From assembly GCF_016907695.1 (NCBI RefSeq), contig NZ_JAFBCK010000001.1, positions 1,612,001 through 1,676,000 of the forward strand: DNA of 64,000 bases, read 5' to 3'. Each line of letters opens with the position of its first letter. Position 1 is the first letter of the stretch. The notes beneath the pieces were generated by a model. The model worked only from the letters and a program-made list of their open reading frames with translations. It did not search any database and was not told the DNA's origin. Source of the DNA: Actinokineospora baliensis (lineage in GTDB: Bacteria > Actinomycetota > Actinomycetes > Mycobacteriales > Pseudonocardiaceae). The position numbers were made by a program, and so were the translations under genes. Shown one piece after another: positions 26,299 through 34,135 of the stretch.

Positions 26299-26751
26299 GT
26301 GACAGACGACCCGGTGGCGCACTACGTCGAGCGGTTCGCGCTGCTCCTGTCGGACGCGGGCATGCCGAGGATGCCCGCCCGGGTGTTCACCCGGCTGCTG
26401 GTCAACGACTCGGGCAAGGCGAGCGCGACCGAGTTGGCCCAAGCGCTGCAGGTGAGCCCAGCGGCCATCTCCGGTGCTGTGCGCTACCTGGAGCACGTGG
26501 GCATGATTACCCGTGGCCGCGACCCAGGTCAGCGCCGCGACCACTACGCCGTGCCCGACGATGCCTGGTACGAAGCCATCATGAACCGCGACAAGGTGCT
26601 TAGCGCCTGGTCATCGGCCATGGCCGACGGCGCCAAGCTGCTCGGCGAAGACAGCCCCGCAGGCAAGCGGATGGCAACGAGCAACCGGTTCTTCGAGTTC
26701 TTGCGCCAAGAGATGGACGAGATGCTCGACAGGTGGCGCGCGCAGCGCTAG
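26299..26751 (+). CDS. GbsR/MarR-family transcriptional regulator
   Basis: A protein of 150 residues. A winged HTH occupies about 25-95 (ASATELAQALQVSPAAISGAVRYLEHVGMITRGRDPGQRRDHYAV), flanked by dimerisation helices. This matches the GbsR-like branch of the MarR superfamily that often sits next to ABC exporters. It probably represses the divergent exporter through the palindrome at 26235. The GTG at 26299 follows AAGGGTGAGG. Its stop overlaps the stop of the convergent SRPBCC gene. Confidence 0.85.
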   Translation: MTDDPVAHYVERFALLLSDAGMPRMPARVFTRLLVNDSGKASATELAQALQVSPAAISGAVRYLEHVGMITRGRDPGQRRDHYAVPDDAWYEAIMNRDKVLSAWSSAMADGAKLLGEDSPAGKRMATSNRFFEFLRQEMDEMLDRWRAQR

Positions 26752-27200
26752 CGCTCGGCGGCCTGGACCAGCCTCTTGGCCAGATCCTGGATGAAGGTGC
26801 GCAATCCCGCGCGTAGGACCGAGCCGGTGCCAGGGACACGCTCGACGAAGCTGATCCGCCACACCAGGTCGGTGCCGCCACCATCGCGGGGAACGAGGGT
26901 GACTTCGCCCCTATAGTCCCGGACCGGCGACGCGGACCGCAGCACATAGGCGTGCCTGCGGTCCTGTTCGTACTCGACGGTCTCCTCCCGCACGAGGACC
27001 GGCTTGCGCCCCAGGACCCGCACGGCGCCGACGCCGCCGGGAGCGGGATCGCCCTCACGCTCCATGAACGACTCCACCACCACCGGGCGCGCCCATTCCG
27101 ACCACCGGTTGCCGTCGGAGACCAAGGCGAACAGGGTGGACGCGTTGGCGCTGCTGCTCGTGCTGATCTCGAAGGCGAAGGTGCGCTGGCGCTCGACCAT
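26748..27200 (-). CDS. SRPBCC-family protein (polyketide cyclase/START-like fold)
   Basis: A protein of 150 residues with the SRPBCC pattern: ISTSSSANASTLFALVSDGNRWSEWA at the N-terminus (the strand then two-helix clamp), then antiparallel strands and a long C-terminal helix (LRTFIQDLAKRLVQAAE). Such proteins bind hydrophobic ligands. The ligand is unknown. The ATG at 27200 follows GGGAGA. It shares overlapping stop codons with the MarR-like gene and is divergent from the DUF885 gene. Confidence 0.8.
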   Translation of the reverse strand: MVERQRTFAFEISTSSSANASTLFALVSDGNRWSEWARPVVVESFMEREGDPAPGGVGAVRVLGRKPVLVREETVEYEQDRRHAYVLRSASPVRDYRGEVTLVPRDGGGTDLVWRISFVERVPGTGSVLRAGLRTFIQDLAKRLVQAAER

Positions 27201-27333
27201 GGGCGGTCTCCCGGTGTCGGGGCTGTGGACGGGGGCAATCGTTCCACCCCGGTTTCGGCGTAGCCTGCCCACCAGGCGAATGACCACCGGGCGAGGAGCC
27301 CGTGGCGACCGATGGACGGAAGTGGGGCCGGGC

Positions 27334-29001
27334 ATGACGACTGCCGACGACCGCGTGCTCGCGCTCGCCGACGAGCTGTTGGACCTGCAGTTGACCGCCG
27401 AGCCGCTCGGGGCGACCCTGCTCGGCGTCCCCGGCTACGACGACCGGCTCGCCGACGCCACCGAGGGTACGGCGATCGCCCAGCGCGCCGCCGCTGTCGA
27501 CATCGCCGCGCGCGCCCACCTGGTCGAGGCGGTCAGCGCGGAGAACGCCGTCACCGCCAAGGTCATCGCCCAGCAGGCCGAGGCGATCGTCGACAAGGTC
27601 GACGCCCGGATGGTCGAGTACACGATCAGCGACATCTTCGTGGGCCCGGCGGCCTCGCTGTTGACCTTCCTGCCGATGGTGGTGCTCCCCGACGCCGAGC
27701 GCGGTCAGGCCTACCTGAGCCGGTTGCGCCAGGTCCCCGAGCACCTCGAGCAGGTCGCCGAGCGCCACCGCGCCGGGATCGCCGCGGGTCGGGTGCCGGT
27801 GCGCAAGCTGGTCGACTCGGCCGTTGCCCACCTCGACCGCTACCTGGGTGCGGGGCTCACCGCGGATCCGCTGCTCGCGCAGCAGTTGGCGGGAGACGAC
27901 AACGGGTTCGCCGCTGAACGCGAGCGCGTGGTCGCTGACGTTGTCCGTCCCGCCTTCGCGGCCTATAGGTCACTGCTGATCGACGAGATCGCCCAGCACG
28001 GTAGGCCTGAGGACCGTCCTGGCCTCTGTGCGTTGCCGGGTGGCGACGAGGCTTACGCAGCTCTATCGCGCGTGCACACCACCACGGACCGCACACCGGA
28101 GCAGCTGCACCAGACCGGTCTGGACATCATCGCGAACCTACGCGAGGAGTACGCCGAGCTGGGGTCTCGCGTCTTCGGCGTCTCAGACCAAGCTGAGGTC
28201 TTCCAGCGGCTCATCACCGACCCCGCGCTGCGCTGGCGCGACGCCGACGAGCTCCTAGAGCACGCCAGGGCCGCCATTGAGCGAGCCGAAGAGGCCGCGC
28301 CGCGCTGGTTCGGCCGGTTGCCCGGGCAGCGCTGCCGGGTCGAACCCGTTCCCGCCGCCGAGGCGCCTGGTGGCCCCGCCGCGTACTACATGCAGCCGTC
28401 CCTCGACGGCCTGCGCCCCGGCGTCTACTACGCCAACACCGACCGCGCTCACGAGCGCGACAGGTTCCTGGCCGAGGTCACGGCGTTCCACGAGGCGGTC
28501 CCCGGCCACCACTTCCAGCTCACCATCGCCATGGAGCTCTCGGATCTGCCGCTGCTGCGCAGGCTCGCCGACGTCAACGCCTACGCCGAGGGGTGGGGCC
28601 TCTACACCGAGCGCCTCGCGGAGGAGATGGGCCTCTACTCCGACGACGTCGCCCGCTTCGGGATGCTCGCCATGGACTCCATGCGCGCGGGCAGGCTCGT
28701 GGTGGACACCGGTCTGCACGCCAAGGGCTGGAGCCGCGAGCAGGCCGTCGACTACCTGCGCGCGAACACCCCGCTGTCCGCGCTGGAGATCGGCAACGAG
28801 GTCGACCGCTACATCGCCTACCCGGGCCAGGCGTTGTCGTACATGGTCGGCAGGCTCGAGATCCAGCGGGTCCGCGCCGAGGCGGAGGCCAGGCTGGGCG
28901 ACCGGTTCGACATCCGCGCGTTCCACGACCTGGTCCTGTGCGGCGGCCCGCTGCCGCTCAAGGTCCTCGACGAGGTCGTCACCGCCTGGACGGGCGTCTG
29001 A
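27334..29001 (+). CDS. DUF885-family predicted metallopeptidase
   Basis: A protein of 555 residues, the usual length of DUF885. The zinc motif HEAVPGHH lies at H386-H393, and a downstream NAYAEGWGLYTERLAEEMG provides the further glutamate ligand expected in this gluzincin-like family. The fold is mostly helical; members are cytoplasmic or, with a signal peptide, exported peptidases. Here no signal peptide is visible, so the enzyme should be cytosolic. The start is the ATG at 27334. Bases 27950-28260 carry a patch of TA-rich unusual codons. Confidence 0.8.
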   Translation: MTTADDRVLALADELLDLQLTAEPLGATLLGVPGYDDRLADATEGTAIAQRAAAVDIAARAHLVEAVSAENAVTAKVIAQQAEAIVDKVDARMVEYTISDIFVGPAASLLTFLPMVVLPDAERGQAYLSRLRQVPEHLEQVAERHRAGIAAGRVPVRKLVDSAVAHLDRYLGAGLTADPLLAQQLAGDDNGFAAERERVVADVVRPAFAAYRSLLIDEIAQHGRPEDRPGLCALPGGDEAYAALSRVHTTTDRTPEQLHQTGLDIIANLREEYAELGSRVFGVSDQAEVFQRLITDPALRWRDADELLEHARAAIERAEEAAPRWFGRLPGQRCRVEPVPAAEAPGGPAAYYMQPSLDGLRPGVYYANTDRAHERDRFLAEVTAFHEAVPGHHFQLTIAMELSDLPLLRRLADVNAYAEGWGLYTERLAEEMGLYSDDVARFGMLAMDSMRAGRLVVDTGLHAKGWSREQAVDYLRANTPLSALEIGNEVDRYIAYPGQALSYMVGRLEIQRVRAEAEARLGDRFDIRAFHDLVLCGGPLPLKVLDEVVTAWTGV

Positions 29002-29004
29002 CGG

Positions 29005-29786
29005 TTACCTGAGGCGGGCGGTGCCGAGGATCGAGTCGACCGCCGCCTCGGTCAGCGGCGCGGGTGTCGCCGGGCCGCCGGTGAGGTCGGCGGCGACGAC
29101 CAGCAGGGCGTAGCCGCGCGGGCGGGTGGCGGTGGCGTTGTCCAGGTCGACGCACAGGACCGCGACCTCGCCCTCGCTCGACGCGCACGCGGGGTCGGTG
29201 GGCTTGCTGGCGACCCTGGCCGTGGCCACGACCCCCTTCTTGCCGTCCACCTCGACCGGCCGTACCTGCGGGGCCGCGACCGTCGCGCCGGGGAAGTACG
29301 TGCGACCGAATGCGGACGTGAACGTGGTCGCGGTTTCTCCGCCGTGAGATCTTTGTCGGTCGGGTTCTGCGCGGTCGCGCTGGCGGCGAACGCCCTGCTG
29401 TAGCCGGTGCCGCCGCAGTTGTACCCGCCATAGGCCGCGGTGCCGCTGAAGTCGACCCCGGAAACGGTCGGTTTCGCCGTCGCGTCGACTCGCCAGTCCG
29501 CCGGAACCCGGTACGTCAGGTGCGCTGCCGGATTATCGATCACGCGACCGGGGGCGGGTGTCCGCGTTGACGTGCGGGTTGTTCGGGTGGTCGGCCGCGT
29601 TGTGGGGCTCGACGGGCGCGCGGTTGTGGTGGACACCACCGCCACGTCGTCGGGTGCGCCACCCGGAGAGCGGTTGACCAGCGCCAACACCACGACCGTC
29701 GCGACCGCGGCGACGATCGCGACGACGCTGAGCGCCACGGGGAGTCGGGGTGTCCGCCGCTCCCGGTCGTCCTGCCAGCCGGTCAC
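29005..29786 (-). pseudogene. Membrane-anchored extracytoplasmic protein, frameshifted
   Basis: The N-terminal frame (from the ATG at 29786) encodes a cytoplasmic stub, one membrane helix (about residues 17-37), a Thr/Pro/Ser linker, and the start of a globular domain (LTYRVPADWRVD, YGGYNCGGTGYSRAF). Near 29334-29345 the reading frame switches. The downstream frame continues naturally (TATTFTSAFGRTYFPGATV, then VDGKKGVVATARV and CASSEGEVAVLCVDLDNAT) to a stop at 29005. One extra base near the GGAGAAACC stretch would restore one protein of about 260 residues with several cysteines. Either an assembly error or a recent inactivation. Function unknown. Confidence 0.7.
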
Positions 29787-30071
29787 GCGGCGACCCTAGC
29801 CGCAGTTCGACCGGGGAATTGCCATTTCAACTGGTTACTCTCCGCGTAGTCGTCACCGTCCCATGTGAACGTTCGGCAACACTTTGGACTCAAACCCACC
29901 CTGACGAGTGGGAGTAAATGAGCGCTTAGTAGAGTCCGCCCACGCCGACGTGTCGATTTCGACTCGAACGAGTGAGTCGATCTTTATGCACGTCGGTGGC
30001 GGCGGACCGGGTCGGGCCGAGGCCGCATCCAGCCATTGCCGGTTCGTCCGTTCGGTGCGCGAAGGAGAGTC
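29787..30071. other. Intergenic region, 285 bp
   Basis: This is the divergent region between the frameshifted membrane protein and the thioester-domain protein. It is less GC-rich than its surroundings. It contains a small imperfect inverted repeat (CGACTCGAACGAGT at about 29958-29971) and presumably both promoters; nothing more specific can be supported. Confidence 0.4.
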
Positions 30072-31268
30072 ATGGGGAGTCGTTGGAAGGTGGCCGCGGC
30101 CGCTGTGTCGTTCGCCGCGGTCGCGGGGGCGCTCGCCGTCTCGCCCGCGTCGGCCGACAAGGTCACCGGCACGTTGCAGCCGACGACGGCGGAGGACACC
30201 GGCTTCGTGGTCCGGCTGGTCAAGCCGGGTGTCGCGGGGCACGAGGACCTCACCCCGTACCTGTTCCGGCTCACCCTCTCCGACGGCTCCAAGCTCGCGG
30301 TGTACTGCGTCGGCGCCGACATCGACTGGAGCTTCGAGCCCGACGTGATGTCCGAGGTCCCCTGGGGTGACTACCCGGACGCGACCTCGCCGTTCAAGGC
30401 GAACGCCAAGAAGATCAACTGGGTGCTGCACCACGGCTACCCGAACCTGTCGCTGACCCAGCTCAACGACCTCGGCCTCGACACCAACGCCGACGGCATC
30501 GAGCTCGAGGAGGCCATCTCGGCCACCCAGGCGGCGCTCTGGCACTTCAGCGACGGCGTCGACCTCGACCGCGACGAGCCGGTCCAGCGCGGCAACCACG
30601 ACTCCGACAAGGACGTGCTCGCCCTCTACGACTACCTCACCGGGACCGACAACACCGGCATCGACGAGTGGGTCGTCGGCGACCTGAAGGTCTCCCCTTC
30701 GACACTGTCCGGCGAGGTCGGCACGCTGATCGGCCCGTTCAAGGTGACCACCAACGGCACCGTCACCAAGCTCGAGGACACCCTGCCCGACGGTGTCGAG
30801 GTCACCGACGCCCAGGGCAAGGTGCTGGCCGCTGGTGACATCAAGAACGGCACCGAGTTCTACGTGAAGGTGCCGCCGGGCACCGCCGCGGGCAACGGTG
30901 GGATCAAGATCTCGGGTGACTCGCCCAAGCGCGAGGTCGGCCGCCTGTTCACCGGCAAGACCGCCGCGGGCGAGGAGGCCCAGCCGCTGATCGTGGCCGG
31001 TTCGGAGACCAAGCCGCTGACCGCGGAGGCCAAGGCGGACTGGAAGGCCCGCCCGACCACCCCGCCGTCGTCGACCACCGAGACCACCCCGCCGACCACC
31101 ACGGTCCCGCCGACCACGACCACCACGGTCGCCCCGATCCCGCAGCCCAGCCCGGGCCTGCCGGACACCGGCGCCTCGATCCTGGTGCCCGCGCTGGTCG
31201 GTCTCGGCCTGCTCGGTGGTGGCGCAGGCGCTCTGCTCTACGCCCGGCACCGCCGCCGCGCTGCCTAA
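30072..31268 (+). CDS. Thioester-domain (TQxA) LPxTG-anchored surface protein
   Basis: A protein of 398 residues. It has a Sec signal peptide ending near SPASA (residue about 28), then a thioester domain: C79 in LAVYCVGAD and Q153 in the TQAALWHFSDG motif are the pair that forms the internal Cys-Gln thioester. A beta-rich stalk follows, then a Thr/Pro-rich wall-spanning region (about 320-360). Last come the sorting signal LPDTG (363-367), a hydrophobic helix and RHRRRAA. Such domains bind host or surface amines covalently in Gram-positive adhesins; the role in a soil actinomycete is unknown. The ATG at 30072 follows GGAGAG. A strong terminator follows. Confidence 0.9.
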   Translation: MGSRWKVAAAAVSFAAVAGALAVSPASADKVTGTLQPTTAEDTGFVVRLVKPGVAGHEDLTPYLFRLTLSDGSKLAVYCVGADIDWSFEPDVMSEVPWGDYPDATSPFKANAKKINWVLHHGYPNLSLTQLNDLGLDTNADGIELEEAISATQAALWHFSDGVDLDRDEPVQRGNHDSDKDVLALYDYLTGTDNTGIDEWVVGDLKVSPSTLSGEVGTLIGPFKVTTNGTVTKLEDTLPDGVEVTDAQGKVLAAGDIKNGTEFYVKVPPGTAAGNGGIKISGDSPKREVGRLFTGKTAAGEEAQPLIVAGSETKPLTAEAKADWKARPTTPPSSTTETTPPTTTVPPTTTTTVAPIPQPSPGLPDTGASILVPALVGLGLLGGGAGALLYARHRRRAA

Positions 31269-31281
31269 GAGCCTGATCTGA

Positions 31282-31317
31282 ACGACGCCCTCCCGGGTCC
31301 GCCCGGGAGGGCGTCGT
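31282..31317 (+). terminator. Strong hairpin terminator
   Basis: A perfect 16-bp stem (31282-31297 with 31302-31317) and a 4-base loop, followed shortly by GTTTCC. Confidence 0.85.
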
Positions 31318-31345
31318 CGTTTCCCGACCGCTTACCGTCAGAGGC

Positions 31346-33235
31346 GTGAGCAGCGACGACGTGGCGGCACCGCACTGGCTGCGGGGCCTGTTGAGCCAGC
31401 AGCCCGCGCCGATCCCCTGGAAGCGGGGGCTGCGCGCTGCCGCCTCTATAGCTGGCCCGGTCGCTGTGGGGCTCGCCTTCGGCCGCATAGACCTGGGCGT
31501 ACTGGTGTCTCTAGGTGCCCTCTGCGTCGTGTTCGCGGATATAGACGGCCCCTATCCCTATAGGTTTCACCGCACCGGCTGGGCCGCCGTCGCAGGTGTC
31601 TCCGGGTACCTGGCTGGCGCGTATCTAGGCAGCTCAGGAGCCTGGTTTCTGATCCTGATCGCGGGCGTGTCTGCTCTGGTGAGCGCTATAGGCAGCAATG
31701 CCTCGATGGCTGGTCTCCAGCTGCTCGTGTTCGCGGTTCTTGGCACCGGGCAGACCGCTGACCCGTGGCTGGCAGCCCGGTGCTTCGGCCTGGGGGCCGC
31801 GGTCGCGTTGCTGCTGTCTCTCGCGGCGTGGCCGGTTCGGGGTGCTGCGCACGAGCGCGCGGCCGTTGCGGCGGTCTATGACCAGATCGCGGTCATGCTG
31901 GCCGCCTCCGGCACCGCCGCGGCCCGGCAGGCCCGCCGCGACCTGACTGACACGCTCAACGCTGCCTACGACGCGCTGTTCACCGTCCGCTCGCACCTAG
32001 CGGGCCGCGACAGGTCGTACCGGCGGCTGTTCGTGCTGCTCACCGAGACCACGCCGGTGATCGAGGCCGCGGTCGCCATGGTCAACGCCAAGCGGCAGGC
32101 ACCGCCTGAGTACGTCACCTACCTCCTGGACGCCGCCTACCGAATCCGTGTCCGCGAGCCGCTGGCCGAGCCGCCGGAATTGGCCGGGGATAGTCGCGCG
32201 GTCGCCCAGCTCCACGCGGGCCTCAGGGCGGTCGCCGAGTTCCGCCGCAGCGACGGCGACACGGACCGACGCCAAGACAGCGAGCGGATCGACGTGGGCG
32301 TCCTCCTCGGTCGCCGTACCTGGATGGTCGTACTACGCCTCATGCTTTGCGTAGGGCTCGCTGTGGCAGTTGGGCGGCTCTTGGACCTAGAGCACGCGTA
32401 CTGGGTAACGCTGACAGTGGCGATCGTGCTGAAGCCCGACTTCGGCTCCGTGTTCGGCAGAGCCGTCCTACGCGGCATAGGCACCGCAATAGGCGTGCTG
32501 CTTGGAGCAGGGGTGCTCGCGATCTCTCCGCCCAGTTGGGTGCTCGTGGGCTTGATGGCCCTCGCGGCGGCCGCGCTACCTGTGGGCCAGGTGCGCAACT
32601 ACGGCATGTTCAGCGTCTTCGTCACGCCCCTGGTGCTCGTCCAACTCGACATAGCGCAGGCAGGCGAGTGGAGCCTGGTCGCTGCGCGGCTGCTCGACAC
32701 CGTGATCGGCTGCGCCATCGTCCTCATCGCGGGCTACCTGCTCTGGCCGGGCGCCCGCCGCCCCAGGGTGGGGGAAGACCTGGCAGCGACCCTCGACACC
32801 ATCGCCGAGTACCTCCACCACGCCCTGACTGGGCAGGCCGACGAGAAGTCCACCCTCCGCAGGCAGGCATACCGGGCCCTCTCAGACCTCCGCACCGCCT
32901 TTCAGCAGTCGCTGGTCGAGCCCACGGCCGCCGGTCGCGTCGCTGCTGCCTGGTGGCCGGTCATCATCGGCCTGGAGCGGCTCACCGACGCCGTCACCGA
33001 GGTCGCCGTCGCGGTCGACCGGGGCGCCGAGCCGATCGGCGAACACGACACCAGGGTCTTGGCCGCCGCGATCAGGGAGGCGGCGAAGGCGGTGCGCGGG
33101 CAGCGGTCCCCCAAGCGGCCCACGCTGCCCGACGACGACCGGCTCGAGCGGGTCGTCGGCGAGCTGACCTCGGTGAACGCCACCCTGCGCGGGCCGGCAT
33201 TGGCGGGCGGCCGTCGAGCGCCGGGGGCGGAGTAG
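31346..33235 (+). CDS. FUSC-family transporter (aromatic acid/efflux type)
   Basis: A protein of 629 residues with two sets of about five or six membrane helices (about 30-170 and 330-460), each followed by a soluble helical region. The second membrane block carries VLRLMLCVGLAVAVGRLLDLEHAYWVTLTVAIVLKPDFGSVFGRAVLRGIGT, the FUSC/YccS signature. The family includes the AaeB aromatic-carboxylate efflux proteins. The start is the GTG at 31346. Two regions (31440-31700 and 32330-32660) are rich in ATA, CTA, AGG and TAT codons unlike the rest of the gene. It stands alone between a terminator and the antitoxin-like gene. Confidence 0.8.
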   Translation: MSSDDVAAPHWLRGLLSQQPAPIPWKRGLRAAASIAGPVAVGLAFGRIDLGVLVSLGALCVVFADIDGPYPYRFHRTGWAAVAGVSGYLAGAYLGSSGAWFLILIAGVSALVSAIGSNASMAGLQLLVFAVLGTGQTADPWLAARCFGLGAAVALLLSLAAWPVRGAAHERAAVAAVYDQIAVMLAASGTAAARQARRDLTDTLNAAYDALFTVRSHLAGRDRSYRRLFVLLTETTPVIEAAVAMVNAKRQAPPEYVTYLLDAAYRIRVREPLAEPPELAGDSRAVAQLHAGLRAVAEFRRSDGDTDRRQDSERIDVGVLLGRRTWMVVLRLMLCVGLAVAVGRLLDLEHAYWVTLTVAIVLKPDFGSVFGRAVLRGIGTAIGVLLGAGVLAISPPSWVLVGLMALAAAALPVGQVRNYGMFSVFVTPLVLVQLDIAQAGEWSLVAARLLDTVIGCAIVLIAGYLLWPGARRPRVGEDLAATLDTIAEYLHHALTGQADEKSTLRRQAYRALSDLRTAFQQSLVEPTAAGRVAAAWWPVIIGLERLTDAVTEVAVAVDRGAEPIGEHDTRVLAAAIREAAKAVRGQRSPKRPTLPDDDRLERVVGELTSVNATLRGPALAGGRRAPGAE

Positions 33236-33308
33236 GTATCTTGATTGTTTGGCAGTGGGCACTGCTGGATCGGTTGGGTAACCTTCGAACCTGGCGTGAG
33301 GAGTAGCG

Positions 33309-33509
33309 ATGGGCATCGACTTCAACCAGCTCAGGCAGCAGGCGGAGAGCCTGGTCGAGCAGCACGGGGACAAGATCGAGCAGGGCGTCGAGAAGGCGGG
33401 CGAGCTGGTCAAGGGCAAGTTCGGCCACGAGTCGCAGGTCGACGCCGTCGTCGACAAGATCCAGGACCTCATCCCGGACAAGCCGCAGAACCAGGGCGAC
33501 CAGGCGTGA
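33309..33509 (+). CDS. Rv0909/MT0933-like antitoxin
   Basis: A protein of 66 residues, helical and acidic (MGIDFNQLRQQAESLVEQHG, KIEQGVEKAGELVKGKFG), matching the MT0933-like antitoxin family (Rv0909 of M. tuberculosis). In that system the partner Rv0910 is a START/SRPBCC-like toxin. Here the stop overlaps (GTGA) the start of a glycolipid-binding-type protein instead. The ATG at 33309 follows GAGGAG. Whether this pair is a toxin-antitoxin module is unproven. Confidence 0.7.
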   Translation: MGIDFNQLRQQAESLVEQHGDKIEQGVEKAGELVKGKFGHESQVDAVVDKIQDLIPDKPQNQGDQA

Positions 33510-34135
33510 GCTCACCGACCTCGACCGAGCGGGTGGAGCACGCGGCCCGGCTGCGCAACCCCACCGTCGTCACCTGGCACGGCACCGAGCCCACCTCGCT
33601 GGAGTCGGTGCGGTTGCTGCTCGCCGACGGCCGGGTCCGCGCTTCGGGCAGGCTCATCGTGGCCGCGGACCGCTCGACCGGGGCCGAGGCGTACAGCGCC
33701 TCTTACGAAGCCGCCGTCGACCGAGGTGAGGAAGCGGGCAGGCTCCTGCTCCGCACCACCACCGCGGAGCAGGAGCGGCAGATCTCGTTGAGCCGGGCCG
33801 AGGACGGCACTTGGCTCGTCGACCACGGCAACACCTCCACGCGCGACCACTTCGGCGGCTCGGTGACGGTGCACGTGGCAGGCGCCATCACCTTCGTCAC
33901 CTTGCCGATCCGGCGGCTGGGGCTGCACCGCACCCCCGGTGAGTTCGCGATCCCGGTGGTGCACGTGTCGCTGCCGGATCTGCAGGTTCGACTGGTCGAC
34001 CAGACCTATAGGACGATCTCGGTCGACGAGCACGGGGCAGTCATCGCGTTCACCCAGGGCGAGTTCAGCACGGAACTCAAGGTGGACTCCGACGGCGTCG
34101 TAGTGGACTACCCGGGCGTCGCGACGCGCGTCTAG
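33506..34135 (+). CDS. Putative glycolipid-binding protein
   Basis: A protein of 209 residues, nearly all predicted beta strand (VVTWHGTEPTSLESVRLLLADGRVRASGRLIVA, SGRAEDGTWLVDHG-like turns, SVTVHVAGAITFVTLPIRRLGL). This matches the putative glycolipid-binding family, a lipocalin-like barrel known in mycobacteria. No signal peptide is seen. It is translationally coupled to the antitoxin-like gene and overlaps the convergent FN3 gene by four bases at the stops. Confidence 0.7.
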   Translation: MSSPTSTERVEHAARLRNPTVVTWHGTEPTSLESVRLLLADGRVRASGRLIVAADRSTGAEAYSASYEAAVDRGEEAGRLLLRTTTAEQERQISLSRAEDGTWLVDHGNTSTRDHFGGSVTVHVAGAITFVTLPIRRLGLHRTPGEFAIPVVHVSLPDLQVRLVDQTYRTISVDEHGAVIAFTQGEFSTELKVDSDGVVVDYPGVATRV

